A stretch of 5,139 nucleotides of DNA from an uncultured Eggerthellaceae bacterium (GCA_910585565.1 CAJUFC010000007.1:1-5139), one strand, 5' to 3'; counted from the first letter of the stretch, positions 1-5,107 are shown. Notes: generated by a model from the sequence alone, not told the origin. A program made the numbers and translations.

Positions 1-18
1 ATATATTATTAATTATTT

Positions 19-64
19 GCTCTGGATTTCATGGCCCGATTTTTACGGCCATGAAATCCAGAGC
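19..64. repeat. Perfect 18-bp inverted repeat, 10-nt loop
   Basis: The arms are 19-36 and 47-64 (GCTCTGGATTTCATGGCC and its exact complement) around the loop CGATTTTTAC. A stem of this length would be very stable in RNA from either strand. Neither side has a proper T-run: the plus side continues CTAGGCCGC, and the minus side continues into mixed A/T. It is therefore not a textbook intrinsic terminator, although a bidirectional termination role remains possible. It could also be a palindromic interspersed repeat or the end of a mobile element. Confidence 0.85.
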
Positions 65-175
65 CTAGGCCGCATCCCGCAGCTCGAATGATTGCCCTCG
101 TCTATGTGCATCGAAATCGACATTTGCCGGGTATCAGAATCCGAGGAAAAAGGTTACCGAATTGTTTTAATTAAG

Positions 176-197
176 ATTTGACCCAAATTTGACCCAA
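176..197. repeat. 11-bp direct repeat, two tandem copies
   Basis: ATTTGACCCAA occurs at 176-186 and again, back to back, at 187-197. The duplication is exact. On the minus strand it falls in a short open stretch (202 down to the TAA at 167-169) that reads DYWVKFGSNLN and is preceded by an in-frame TAG. Confidence 0.8.
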
Positions 198-220
198 TAG
201 TCCTAGCCTATCAGCCATGG

Positions 221-260
221 CAAAACAAAGCAGGCCAGAGAAAATAGCCTCTGACCTGCT
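221..260 (-). terminator. Intrinsic terminator of tRNA-fMet
   Basis: Read on the minus strand, 260-249 (AGCAGGTCAGAG) pairs with 240-229 (CTCTGGCCTGCT) over 12 positions, one of them a G-U wobble, around an 8-nt loop. The stem is followed at once by TTGTTTTG (228-221). The wobble pairs only in the minus-strand RNA, which supports that direction. The stem begins nine bases after the encoded CCA of tRNA-fMet, where a terminator is expected. Confidence 0.78.
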
Positions 261-268
261 AAAACTTC

Positions 269-345
269 TGGTCGCGGGGGCAGGATTTGAACCTACGGCC
301 TCCGGGTTATGAGCCCGGCGAGCTACCAGACTGCTCCACCCCGCA
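269..345 (-). tRNA. Initiator tRNA-fMet (anticodon CAU)
   Basis: The minus strand folds as a complete 77-nt tRNA with an encoded 3' CCA (271-269). The anticodon loop CTCATAA sits in a stem whose inner part is three consecutive G-C pairs (GGG/CCC), the hallmark of initiator tRNA. The T-loop reads GTTCAAATC. Position 1 is U and position 72 is G, so the end of the acceptor stem lacks a Watson-Crick pair, as expected for an initiator; in E. coli this position is a C-A mismatch. These features separate it from elongator tRNA-Met and from Ile tRNA with a CAU anticodon. The gene stands alone, with its own candidate promoter at 375-403 and a terminator at 221-260. Confidence 0.95.
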
Positions 346-374
346 TCATTGGCGCCGCTTAACGGCGTCCGTCT

Positions 375-403
375 ATAGTACTCGCAAATCAGCTACAGCG
401 CAA
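375..403 (-). promoter_or_regulatory. Candidate promoter of tRNA-fMet
   Basis: On the minus strand TTGCGC (403-398) and TACTAT (380-375) are spaced by exactly 17 bp and lie about 30 bp before the first tRNA base. Matches to the vegetative consensus are partial (3 of 6 and 4 of 6). Placement is right for a stable-RNA promoter. Between promoter and tRNA a short inverted repeat (CGCCG/CGGCG, about 354-367) could form a hairpin in the 5' leader. Confidence 0.5.
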
Positions 404-425
404 CCCTTATGAGGAGAAACGTTTC

Positions 426-449
426 ACGCACGGCGCCTCCGGCGTGCGT
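426..449 (-). terminator. Weak hairpin after the stress-protein gene
   Basis: ACGCAC (426-431) pairs with GTGCGT (444-449). Inside, GCC/GGC can add three pairs after a 3-nt bulge. It lies about 70 bp after the stop of the universal stress protein gene and is followed on the minus strand by GAAACGTTTC, itself a palindrome, instead of a T-run. It may be a weak or factor-assisted terminator, or only a chance hairpin in G/C-rich DNA. Confidence 0.3.
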
Positions 450-518
450 CCCTGTGGCGTGCAGGACACCCAGCCAGCCCATTGGCGCGCAATGCACAAC
501 ACGCGTCTGCTCATGCGT

Positions 519-998
519 CTACTTGACCGTCACCACCGGGATGCTGGTCTCATGCAGCACGGCATAGCTGACGCTGCCGAGCATGGCACGCAGGGCACCC
601 AGTCCGCGCCGACCCATGACGATCATGTCGGCACCGATCTCTTCGGCATGCTCGCAAATGCCCTCAGCCGGCTTGGTGGCGACGACCACCTCGGCCTCCA
701 GCTTGCACGAAACGCCCGCGAGCAGCTCCTCGATGGCATCGTTCACGCTGCCGAGCGCAACGCCCTTCGCGCTGTCGATGGCGCTCTCATATGCCTGCAT
801 GTCCGGGAATATCTGCTGCATCGCCGGGGTCGGCAGACCCCCCATCGTGCCGCTCACTCCCAGCGCGCCCAGAGGCACGATGGAAACGACGTGCATCGTC
901 GCCTCGGCATCGTCGCCTATCAGGTCCTTGGCAACCACCAGCGCCTCGCGAGCCGGCTCGGACCCATCAAATGCGACCATAATGTTTTTGTACAGCAT
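519..998 (-). CDS. Universal stress protein (UspA family)
   Basis: The predicted protein has 159 residues, a single Usp domain of normal length. It opens with the family's first strand and loop, MLYKNIMVAFDGSEPA, where the Asp after VAF is the usual nucleotide-contacting residue. Near the C-terminus it has GADMIVMGRRGLGALRAM followed by LGSVS, the phosphate-binding loop, and it ends with the typical SIPVVTVK strand. The glycine loop reads G-x2-G-x8-G-S, one residue shorter than the commonly quoted G-x2-G-x9-G-S/T, so ATP binding is likely but not certain. The start at 998 is preferred because AAGGGG lies six bases upstream and the domain begins at once; a longer reading to 1169 adds 57 unlike residues. 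Usp proteins are cytoplasmic dimers linked to survival under starvation or stress. The specific role here is unknown. The gene is divergent from the hydrolase. Confidence 0.93.
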   Translation of the reverse strand: MLYKNIMVAFDGSEPAREALVVAKDLIGDDAEATMHVVSIVPLGALGVSGTMGGLPTPAMQQIFPDMQAYESAIDSAKGVALGSVNDAIEELLAGVSCKLEAEVVVATKPAEGICEHAEEIGADMIVMGRRGLGALRAMLGSVSYAVLHETSIPVVTVK

Positions 999-1174
999 GA
1001 TTTTCCCCTTTCGCCGTATGCATAGTGTAGGCGATGTCGCACCCGCGCGGCGCCACTGAGGGCATGCGTAACCACATCGAAGCATTCGCGTAATACAATA
1101 GCACCGCACAGAGCACCAAGCACGGCCCTGCGCCGCGCAACCGCCGTCAGCAACGAGGAGGCAGCCCACCCATC
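999..1174. promoter_or_regulatory. Divergent intergenic region (usp / hydrolase)
   Basis: These 176 bases separate two genes transcribed away from each other and must hold both promoters unless transcripts enter from further away. For the plus-strand hydrolase, TACAAT at 1094-1099 matches five of six bases of a -10 box, but the sequence at the -35 distance (ACCACA) is poor. For the stress gene, TACACT (1029-1024, minus) is a possible -10 box without a clear -35. No obvious operator palindrome was seen. Confidence 0.35.
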
Positions 1175-1972
1175 ATGCAGGTCATCGATTGCCATTGCCA
1201 CGTGTATCCGCCACGCATCGCCGAGCGCGCCGTTGCTGCCGTCGGCGCGTTCTACGACATCCCGATGGATGTCGAGAGCGGCACGCCCGAAGGGCTGCTC
1301 GCCGCCTGCGAGGGAACGCCCATCCAGCGCTTCATCATCCATTCGGTCGCGACGCGGCCCGAACAGGTTGCCAGCATCAATGACTTCATCGCGTCTGAGT
1401 GCGCGACGCATCCCGAGTTCACGGGCTTCATGACGCTGCACCAAGACCTCACCGACGACCAGCTGGAACGCGAGATTGACCGCGCATGCGCGCTGGGCCT
1501 GCGCGGCATCAAGCTGCATCCCGACACGCAAGCCGTCGACATGGACGACCCGCGCCTGTTGCGCATCTACGAGATTGCCCAAGGACGACTGCCCCTCATC
1601 ATCCACACCGGGGACTACCGCTACGACTACTCGCACCCGCGCCGCCTGCAACGCATCCTGCGCGACTTCCCCAACCTCGTCGTCGACGCTGCGCACTTCG
1701 GCGGCTGGTCGATCTACGACCTCGCCGTCGAATACCTCGAGCACGAGAATTGCTTCTTGGACATGTCAAGCTCAATTGCGCTTCTAGGCATGCGCCGCAC
1801 CGAAGAGCTTACGCGCATCTACGGCACCGATCGCATCATGTTCGGCAGCGACTTTCCCATGTGGGACCCGTCGTCCGAGCTCCGCGCGTTCACGAGCGGC
1901 CATTTCACCGACGACGAGCTCGAAGACCTGCTGCGGAACAATGCGCTGCGCTTCTTGGGGGAAGCAGCGTAA
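1175..1972 (+). CDS. Amidohydrolase-family metal-dependent hydrolase (Amidohydrolase_2 type)
   Basis: The 265-residue protein has the layout of a TIM-barrel metal hydrolase of the Amidohydrolase_2 (PF04909) group. An HxH metal pair sits at the end of the first strand (IDCHCH, H7 and H9). It is followed by GIKLHP (K113, H115), HTGD (H144), AAHFGG (H174) and a late GSDFP with D226, the usual catalytic or metal aspartate. All expected ligand positions are present, so the enzyme should be active. Relatives include decarboxylases such as ACMSD and hydrolases of many substrates, so the substrate cannot be named. The start is fixed by the HxH motif only seven residues in; GAGGAGG lies 13 bases upstream, a rather long spacing. 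There is no signal peptide, so it is likely cytoplasmic. It stands alone on this strand and converges on the kinase gene. Confidence 0.92.
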   Translation: MQVIDCHCHVYPPRIAERAVAAVGAFYDIPMDVESGTPEGLLAACEGTPIQRFIIHSVATRPEQVASINDFIASECATHPEFTGFMTLHQDLTDDQLEREIDRACALGLRGIKLHPDTQAVDMDDPRLLRIYEIAQGRLPLIIHTGDYRYDYSHPRRLQRILRDFPNLVVDAAHFGGWSIYDLAVEYLEHENCFLDMSSSIALLGMRRTEELTRIYGTDRIMFGSDFPMWDPSSELRAFTSGHFTDDELEDLLRNNALRFLGEAA

Positions 1973-2025
1973 AGCGGCGTAAAGATGCGCCGGGGCCTGC
2001 TGGCACAAAATGGTGGCCGGGTGGC

Positions 2026-2112
2026 CGCCACAGAGCCGGGCATCGCAAAGCCGCCCGCCACAGAGCCGGGCATCGCAAAGCCGCCCGCCACAGAGCCGGG
2101 CACCGCAAAGCC
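2026..2112. repeat. 30-bp tandem repeat, three copies
   Basis: Copies start at 2026, 2056 and 2086. The first two (2026-2055, 2056-2085) are identical. The third matches to 2112 with a single T-to-C change at 2103. The unit begins CGCCACAGAGCCGGGCATCG and ends with GCAAAGCCGCC. It fills most of the 151-bp gap between two convergent genes. Each unit contains CGGGC and GCCCG, which can form a weak 5-bp stem, but no T-run follows, so it is not a recognisable intrinsic terminator for either gene. It has no spacers, so it is not a CRISPR array. Confidence 0.92.
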
Positions 2113-2123
2113 AGAGCGCCCCG

Positions 2124-2666
2124 CTACTGCTCGGCCGGCTGACCGCCTTCGATCAGGGCCGCGATGGCGCGAGCCGCCTCCGTGATGCCCATGTCGTCGA
2201 CGTTCACCGTCACGTCGGCATACTTCTCATACAGCGGCACGCGCTCCTCGTAGAGGTCGCTCAGTCCCATGCCGCCCTCGCGGCGCATGACCACGCCGCG
2301 CTCGTCAAAGTCCACCAGGCGGCTCCGCAGCTCGTCCAACCCAGCACGCAGGTACACGATCGTACCCATCTCGCCGAGATGCTTGATGGCCTCCGGAGAA
2401 TACACAGCCGAGCCACCCGTCGAGATGACCGTGTGGTCGAACTCCATGTCGAGCAGCACCTGGTTCTCCACCTCGATGAACCCCTGTGGGCCAAGCGAGT
2501 CGATAATTCGTTGCAGCGTCTTGTCGCAGCGCTGCTGAATCACCAGGTCAACGTCAACGAACTCGTAGTTCATAATCTTGGCAAGCACGATGCCCACCGT
2601 CGACTTGCCGACCCCCGGCATGCCAATCAGCACGATATTGTCTTTAGCGTCTCTAGCGTCCGCCAT
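2124..2666 (-). CDS. Shikimate kinase-family protein (AroK-like, divergent)
   Basis: This 180-residue P-loop kinase has the size and order of motifs of shikimate kinase, which phosphorylates shikimate at the 3-hydroxyl in aromatic amino-acid synthesis. It shows Walker A GMPGVGKST (15-23), the DxD pair FVDVD (D38, D40), STGGSAVYS (82-90) where true enzymes have a GGG motif, a lid with R123, and ERVPLYEKYAD (141-151), which keeps the arginine equivalent to R136 of the Mycobacterium enzyme. The arginine normally found in the F-R-x-x-E motif (R58 equivalent) is isoleucine here (F63-I64-E65), and the third Gly is Ser86. Family membership is secure; shikimate as substrate is less so. The start ATG at 2666 has GAGGAGA (2677-2671) four bases upstream. 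The gene follows the DUF2207 gene by 33 bp on the same strand and is probably co-transcribed. No other aro gene is in view. Confidence 0.88.
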   Translation of the reverse strand: MADARDAKDNIVLIGMPGVGKSTVGIVLAKIMNYEFVDVDLVIQQRCDKTLQRIIDSLGPQGFIEVENQVLLDMEFDHTVISTGGSAVYSPEAIKHLGEMGTIVYLRAGLDELRSRLVDFDERGVVMRREGGMGLSDLYEERVPLYEKYADVTVNVDDMGITEAARAIAALIEGGQPAEQ

Positions 2667-2670
2667 CGTC

Positions 2671-2677
2671 TCTCCTC
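2671..2677 (-). promoter_or_regulatory. Ribosome binding site of the kinase gene
   Basis: GAGGAGA on the minus strand lies four bases before the ATG at 2666. It is a strong Shine-Dalgarno sequence inside the 33-bp gap after the DUF2207 stop, which supports translation of the kinase from a shared transcript. Confidence 0.7.
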
Positions 2678-2699
2678 GCTCTCAATCGCCTTCGTATCG

Positions 2700-4640
2700 T
2701 TACGCCTTGCCCGTCGCTGCGCTCAGCATGGCCGACAGCTGCGCCATCCACCCAGCATCGCCACCGCATCCGTTCGCGTCAGGCGCATCTGCGCCCTGCT
2801 CGCCACGCACGCGCATGCATTCCGCAAGATCCGCCCCACGCTGAGTGCGTCGCGGGACGAAATGGGCTATCACCGACACCGCTGCCGCCGTCGCGAACAG
2901 GGCGATGGCCTCAAGCGGCGAATGCATGACCAGAAGCTGATACAGCGCGACCGCCCCGAGCAGCACCGCCCCGAGCAGCATCCATATCCCCGCTCGGTAG
3001 CTGCGCTCGTCAAAGAGCCCCGCGCGGCCAACTTCCTTGGTGAGAAGGCTCTGCCAAGCGCCCATCGCCGCCTTCACCTCGCGCGGGTAGCGCGCACAGT
3101 AGTCTCGCACCTCGCGCAGCGACACGGACTGATACCCGTCCCCCACCGCATCGAACACGAAGCTCATCGCGTCTCGCTCGAGAGGAGACAGCGGCGCCCG
3201 CTTCGCCGTCGGCGTCACGCGGAACCGCACGTTGCATTCCTCCGCAGATGGCACCTCGTCGGGCGCATCGGGCGAGCCAGCCAGCTCAGGCGGCTCGGGC
3301 ATCACCGGGCGCTCTGTCGCCACAACGCGCTCGGCATCGATGCGCACGACGCCCTTGCATGCCAGCTGCGCCAGCGTCGCGGGAAAATCGTCTGCCGACT
3401 CCTGGTTCCATCGCATGAGCCGCCCCCTGACTGCCGCCTCGCCGCACGATGCATCCGGCAACGCCCGCGCACGGTCCGCTCCATCCGCAACGCTCATGCC
3501 ACCTGCGCCATCCACGGCGCTTGCACCGCCCGCCCCGCTGACAGCGCCCGCGTCGCCTTCGCCAGCCGCATCACATTCGCTGCACGCATCCGCGCGCGGG
3601 CGCCGCTCGCGCCCCAGCACCGCATACACGACCAGCGACCCGACCAGGCTCAGCACGCATATCGCCAGCAGCACGATGTCCATTACGAGCGTGTTGATCT
3701 TCCATGTAGAGTAGGTGTCGACCCAGGCATCTTCGTCCATAAGAGCATCGTCATAGTGGACGCCGCCTTTCGCCAGCTTCGCCTGGATGGTGAGGTTGGT
3801 CAGCCACGACCGCGGGAACACGATATGGGCCTGCGCATACTGACCAGGCGCGACCTCGGGCACCTCATAGTCGACCGTGCCGTCCTCGTTCGTGCTCACG
3901 CTGCCCTGCGGCCCATGCCCCCATGAGACCAGATTGTCTCCCGGCACCACTGTTGCCCCCTCGGGCACCGGCAGCTGCACCTGCACGCTCACGTTGCGCA
4001 CGATCGCGTCCTCATTCACCGCGACATAGTCCCAATACAGCTCGCCCACGTCATCCCAAACGAGTGCCGCATTGTCGACGAGATAGTCGCACTCGATCGC
4101 AGTGACCGCATCAGTTGGCCTCAGGAAGATATAGATGACGTTGCGCCGCGAGTCGAAGGCCCACGCGTCCTCTTTGGGAAGCGCCACGTTGTCAGCCGTG
4201 CTCTCGGCCGCCTCGGCGCGTTCGATGGCCGCATCCACGCGCTGGGTGAGCCCCTCCGTCTCCTTGACGAAGTCGCGCCACGTCGACTGAAATGCCACCT
4301 GGGGAAGCGCCGTCCAGTCGCGCACGATGTTGCCTTCGCCGTCTGCCTGCATGAGACGCACGGCGCCTACGTTCACCTTCTGGGCGCTGTTCCAGCCAGT
4401 GACCTTCCACTCCAAGACGGAATACTCGTCTTGGAAGTCATACGTGCGCTGCTCGGCCACGTGCAGCGACCCGTCGGTACGCACCTGCGCCACCGTGGTG
4501 GCAGACGGGTTGACATAGTCCGCATGCGCCGTCTGCGGCACCCCCAAAACGCACCATGCCAACGCGCACAAAAAACCAGCCACCGCAGTGGCGATGTTGC
4601 CTCGCAAAACCATGAAAAAGAGTTTACCAATAGAACGCAT
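2700..4640 (-). CDS. DUF2207-type membrane protein with signal peptide
   Basis: The reading gives 646 residues. Residues 1-40 look like a signal peptide (MRSIGK, a hydrophobic run, then PQTAHA before DYVN). An extracytoplasmic region (about 41-315) with the motif of DUF2207 proteins follows, then a membrane segment (about 319-343, LVMDIVLLAICVLSLVGSLV). Next come a low-complexity Ala/Gly/Asp stretch (353-393), a small cytoplasmic part with DFPATLAQLACKGVVRID (about 418-435), and two more membrane segments (about 550-571 and 575-594). Such proteins are widespread in Gram-positive bacteria; the function is unknown. The C-terminus ends about 50 residues after the last membrane helix without the Gly/Ser-rich tail many relatives have, so it may be shortened. 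The start is uncertain: ATG at 4640 or 4613 both keep the signal peptide, and TTG at 4661 is possible. None has a good Shine-Dalgarno sequence. Confidence 0.85.
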   Translation of the reverse strand: MRSIGKLFFMVLRGNIATAVAGFLCALAWCVLGVPQTAHADYVNPSATTVAQVRTDGSLHVAEQRTYDFQDEYSVLEWKVTGWNSAQKVNVGAVRLMQADGEGNIVRDWTALPQVAFQSTWRDFVKETEGLTQRVDAAIERAEAAESTADNVALPKEDAWAFDSRRNVIYIFLRPTDAVTAIECDYLVDNAALVWDDVGELYWDYVAVNEDAIVRNVSVQVQLPVPEGATVVPGDNLVSWGHGPQGSVSTNEDGTVDYEVPEVAPGQYAQAHIVFPRSWLTNLTIQAKLAKGGVHYDDALMDEDAWVDTYSTWKINTLVMDIVLLAICVLSLVGSLVVYAVLGRERRPRADACSECDAAGEGDAGAVSGAGGASAVDGAGGMSVADGADRARALPDASCGEAAVRGRLMRWNQESADDFPATLAQLACKGVVRIDAERVVATERPVMPEPPELAGSPDAPDEVPSAEECNVRFRVTPTAKRAPLSPLERDAMSFVFDAVGDGYQSVSLREVRDYCARYPREVKAAMGAWQSLLTKEVGRAGLFDERSYRAGIWMLLGAVLLGAVALYQLLVMHSPLEAIALFATAAAVSVIAHFVPRRTQRGADLAECMRVRGEQGADAPDANGCGGDAGWMAQLSAMLSAATGKA

Positions 4641-4641
4641 C

Positions 4642-4656
4642 GAAGATGGCGGAGGA
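4642..4656 (-). repeat. Partial copy of tRNA-Ser 3' end (15 bp)
   Basis: GAAGATGGCGGAGGA is identical to 5000-5014, which covers the tRNA-Ser CCA end, part of its acceptor stem and its immediate flank. After ten diverged bases it shares GCTCGC (4667-4672) at the same distance as the middle copy (4810-4815), suggesting common descent of the two copies. It overlaps the extreme 5' end of the longest possible DUF2207 reading. Confidence 0.65.
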
Positions 4657-4683
4657 AGCAAGAACGGCTCGCTTGCCCCGTTG

Positions 4684-4791
4684 CATCTAGCTTTCGTGGT
4701 GCGTCAGATTGGCTTGAAAAGCCAAGGCGCGCGCCTTCGTGCGGCTCCGCAGGATTTGAAAGACAAGATGAAGTGCCACGAAAGCTAGATG
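4684..4791. repeat. 108-bp element with 16-bp terminal inverted repeats
   Basis: CATCTAGCTTTCGTGG (4684-4699) is an exact inverted match to 4776-4791. The 76-bp interior holds three more self-complementary pieces: TTGGCTT/AAGCCAA around GAA (4709-4725), the palindrome GGCGCGCGCC (4726-4735), and TGCGG/CCGCA (4740-4751). It resembles a MITE or a highly structured RNA. A target duplication is not clear. If CTAG, inside both arms (4687-4690 and 4785-4788), is the duplication, the true arms are the inner CTTTCGTGG. No transposase is present. Confidence 0.8.
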
Positions 4792-4808
4792 GCGGAGGAG
4801 TAGGGATT
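4787..4808 (-). repeat. Exact 22-bp copy of tRNA-Ser 3' end (att-like)
   Basis: All 22 bases match 5002-5023: the encoded CCA, discriminator G, the whole 3' acceptor strand and part of the T-arm of tRNA-Ser, in the same orientation and 215 bp downstream of the gene. The match ends inside the T-loop. Duplication of a tRNA 3' end is the usual footprint of site-specific integration, with this copy as the distal attachment site. Its first five bases overlap the right arm of the 108-bp inverted-repeat element. Confidence 0.85.
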
Positions 4809-4815
4809 AGCTCGC

Positions 4816-4936
4816 GTCAAGTTTCCGCAAAACATCGCTGCGCGATCTTTTGCTCAGTCGCTTCGCGACACCTTGACTCTCGCTGTTCGCGGTGGGTATC
4901 TAACGATACACCGCGAATCGAACCCTTTTCGGGTCC
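4816..4936. other. Cluster of nested hairpins, candidate structured RNA
   Basis: GTCAAG (4816-4821) pairs with CTTGAC (4872-4877) and encloses two hairpins. One is GCAAAA/TTTTGC extended by ATCGC/GCGAT across a C-C mismatch (4827-4853, loop TGC); the other is GTCGC/GCGAC (4857-4869, loop TTC). Immediately after comes TTCGCGGT/ACCGCGAA with inner GTATC/GATAC and loop TAAC (4886-4917). A smaller stem around GAAAA on the minus strand (4920-4936) has six pairs, one a G-U wobble. The density is striking, but neither strand nor transcription is shown. Confidence 0.5.
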
Positions 4937-5001
4937 TCATCCCTACCTCGCGACGAAAGCATAATGCAGTTGAAAGCAAGCGGGGAAATGCAAGATTTGG
5001 A

Positions 5002-5023
5002 AGATGGCGGAGGAGTAGGGATT
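5002..5023 (-). repeat. 22-bp repeat, copy within tRNA-Ser
   Basis: This is the proximal member of the exact pair with 4787-4808. It covers the 3' end of the tRNA-Ser gene (CCA, discriminator, acceptor strand, part of the T-arm) plus three flanking bases. Confidence 0.85.
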
Positions 5024-5095
5024 CGAACCCTAGATACCCTTGTGGGGTATACTCACTTAGCAGGCGAGCACCTTCGGCCTCTCGGTCACTCTTCC
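5005..5095 (-). tRNA. tRNA-Ser (anticodon GCU)
   Basis: The minus strand folds as a 91-nt class II tRNA with an encoded CCA (5007-5005). The anticodon loop CTGCTAA gives GCU, reading AGC and AGU. The long variable arm (ATACCC/GGGTAT around a small loop) is typical of serine tRNA, and the T-arm TAGGG/CCCTA with loop TTCGAAT is perfect. The acceptor stem is GGAAGAG with CTCCTCC, leaving an A-C mismatch at the fourth pair (A4 from 5092, C69 from 5012); the expected partner strand would be CTCTTCC. The discriminator is G, as usual for serine. The 3' end is duplicated downstream (4787-4808). Confidence 0.95.
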
Positions 5096-5107
5096 GCGCG
5101 TTTGACA

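Larger units (their letters stand above)
1..268. other. A/T-rich non-coding flank, possible foreign DNA
   Basis: No credible gene was seen in this stretch. Its first bases are almost pure A/T, and much of 110-230 is also A/T-rich, in contrast to the G/C-rich coding DNA from about 350 onward. It contains a perfect inverted repeat (19-64), an 11-bp tandem duplication (176-197) and the terminator of the downstream-reading tRNA-fMet gene (221-260). Because the 3' flank of a tRNA gene is a common landing site for integrative elements, the composition shift could mark the edge of an acquired element. That is inference: no copy of the tRNA-fMet 3' end was found here. Confidence 0.5.
4641..5004. other. 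Gene-free, repeat- and hairpin-rich gap below tRNA-Ser
   Basis: No believable gene was found in these 364 bases. They hold copies of the tRNA-Ser 3' end, an element bounded by inverted repeats, and several nested hairpins, listed separately. No intrinsic terminator for tRNA-Ser was recognised (no stem followed by a T-run on the minus strand), and no convincing promoter for the DUF2207 gene. The stretch may therefore be transcribed from the tRNA promoter. Confidence 0.7.

Noticed and set aside
1..268. Copy of the tRNA-fMet 3' end as evidence of an element integrated there
   Set aside because: Nothing resembling the tRNA acceptor or T-arm was found in this flank, so integration at this tRNA is not supported within the window.
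444..1059. Plus-strand open frames of 193 and 158 codons opposite the stress protein gene
   Set aside because: They are antisense shadows of the Usp domain with no motif of their own.
920..1744. A 274-codon minus-strand open frame opposite the hydrolase
   Set aside because: It is a mirror of the hydrolase codons and overlaps the start of the stress protein gene; it has no recognisable domain or start context.
2026..2112. CRISPR array
   Set aside because: The 30-bp units are contiguous with no unique spacers between them and no cas gene nearby.
1973..2123. Intrinsic terminators for the convergent hydrolase and kinase genes
   Set aside because: Short G/C stems exist, for example GTGGC/GCCAC at 2013-2031, but none is followed by a T-run in either direction.
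2010..3926. A 638-codon plus-strand open frame opposite the kinase and DUF2207 genes
   Set aside because: It lies antisense to two genes with clear domains, its protein is Arg/His/Ala-rich without motifs, and long antisense frames are expected in G/C-rich DNA.
4894..4902. GGGTATCTA shared with the opposite strand of the tRNA-Ser variable arm
   Set aside because: Nine bases in the inverse orientation within a hairpin-rich stretch can arise by chance, and neighbouring bases do not match.
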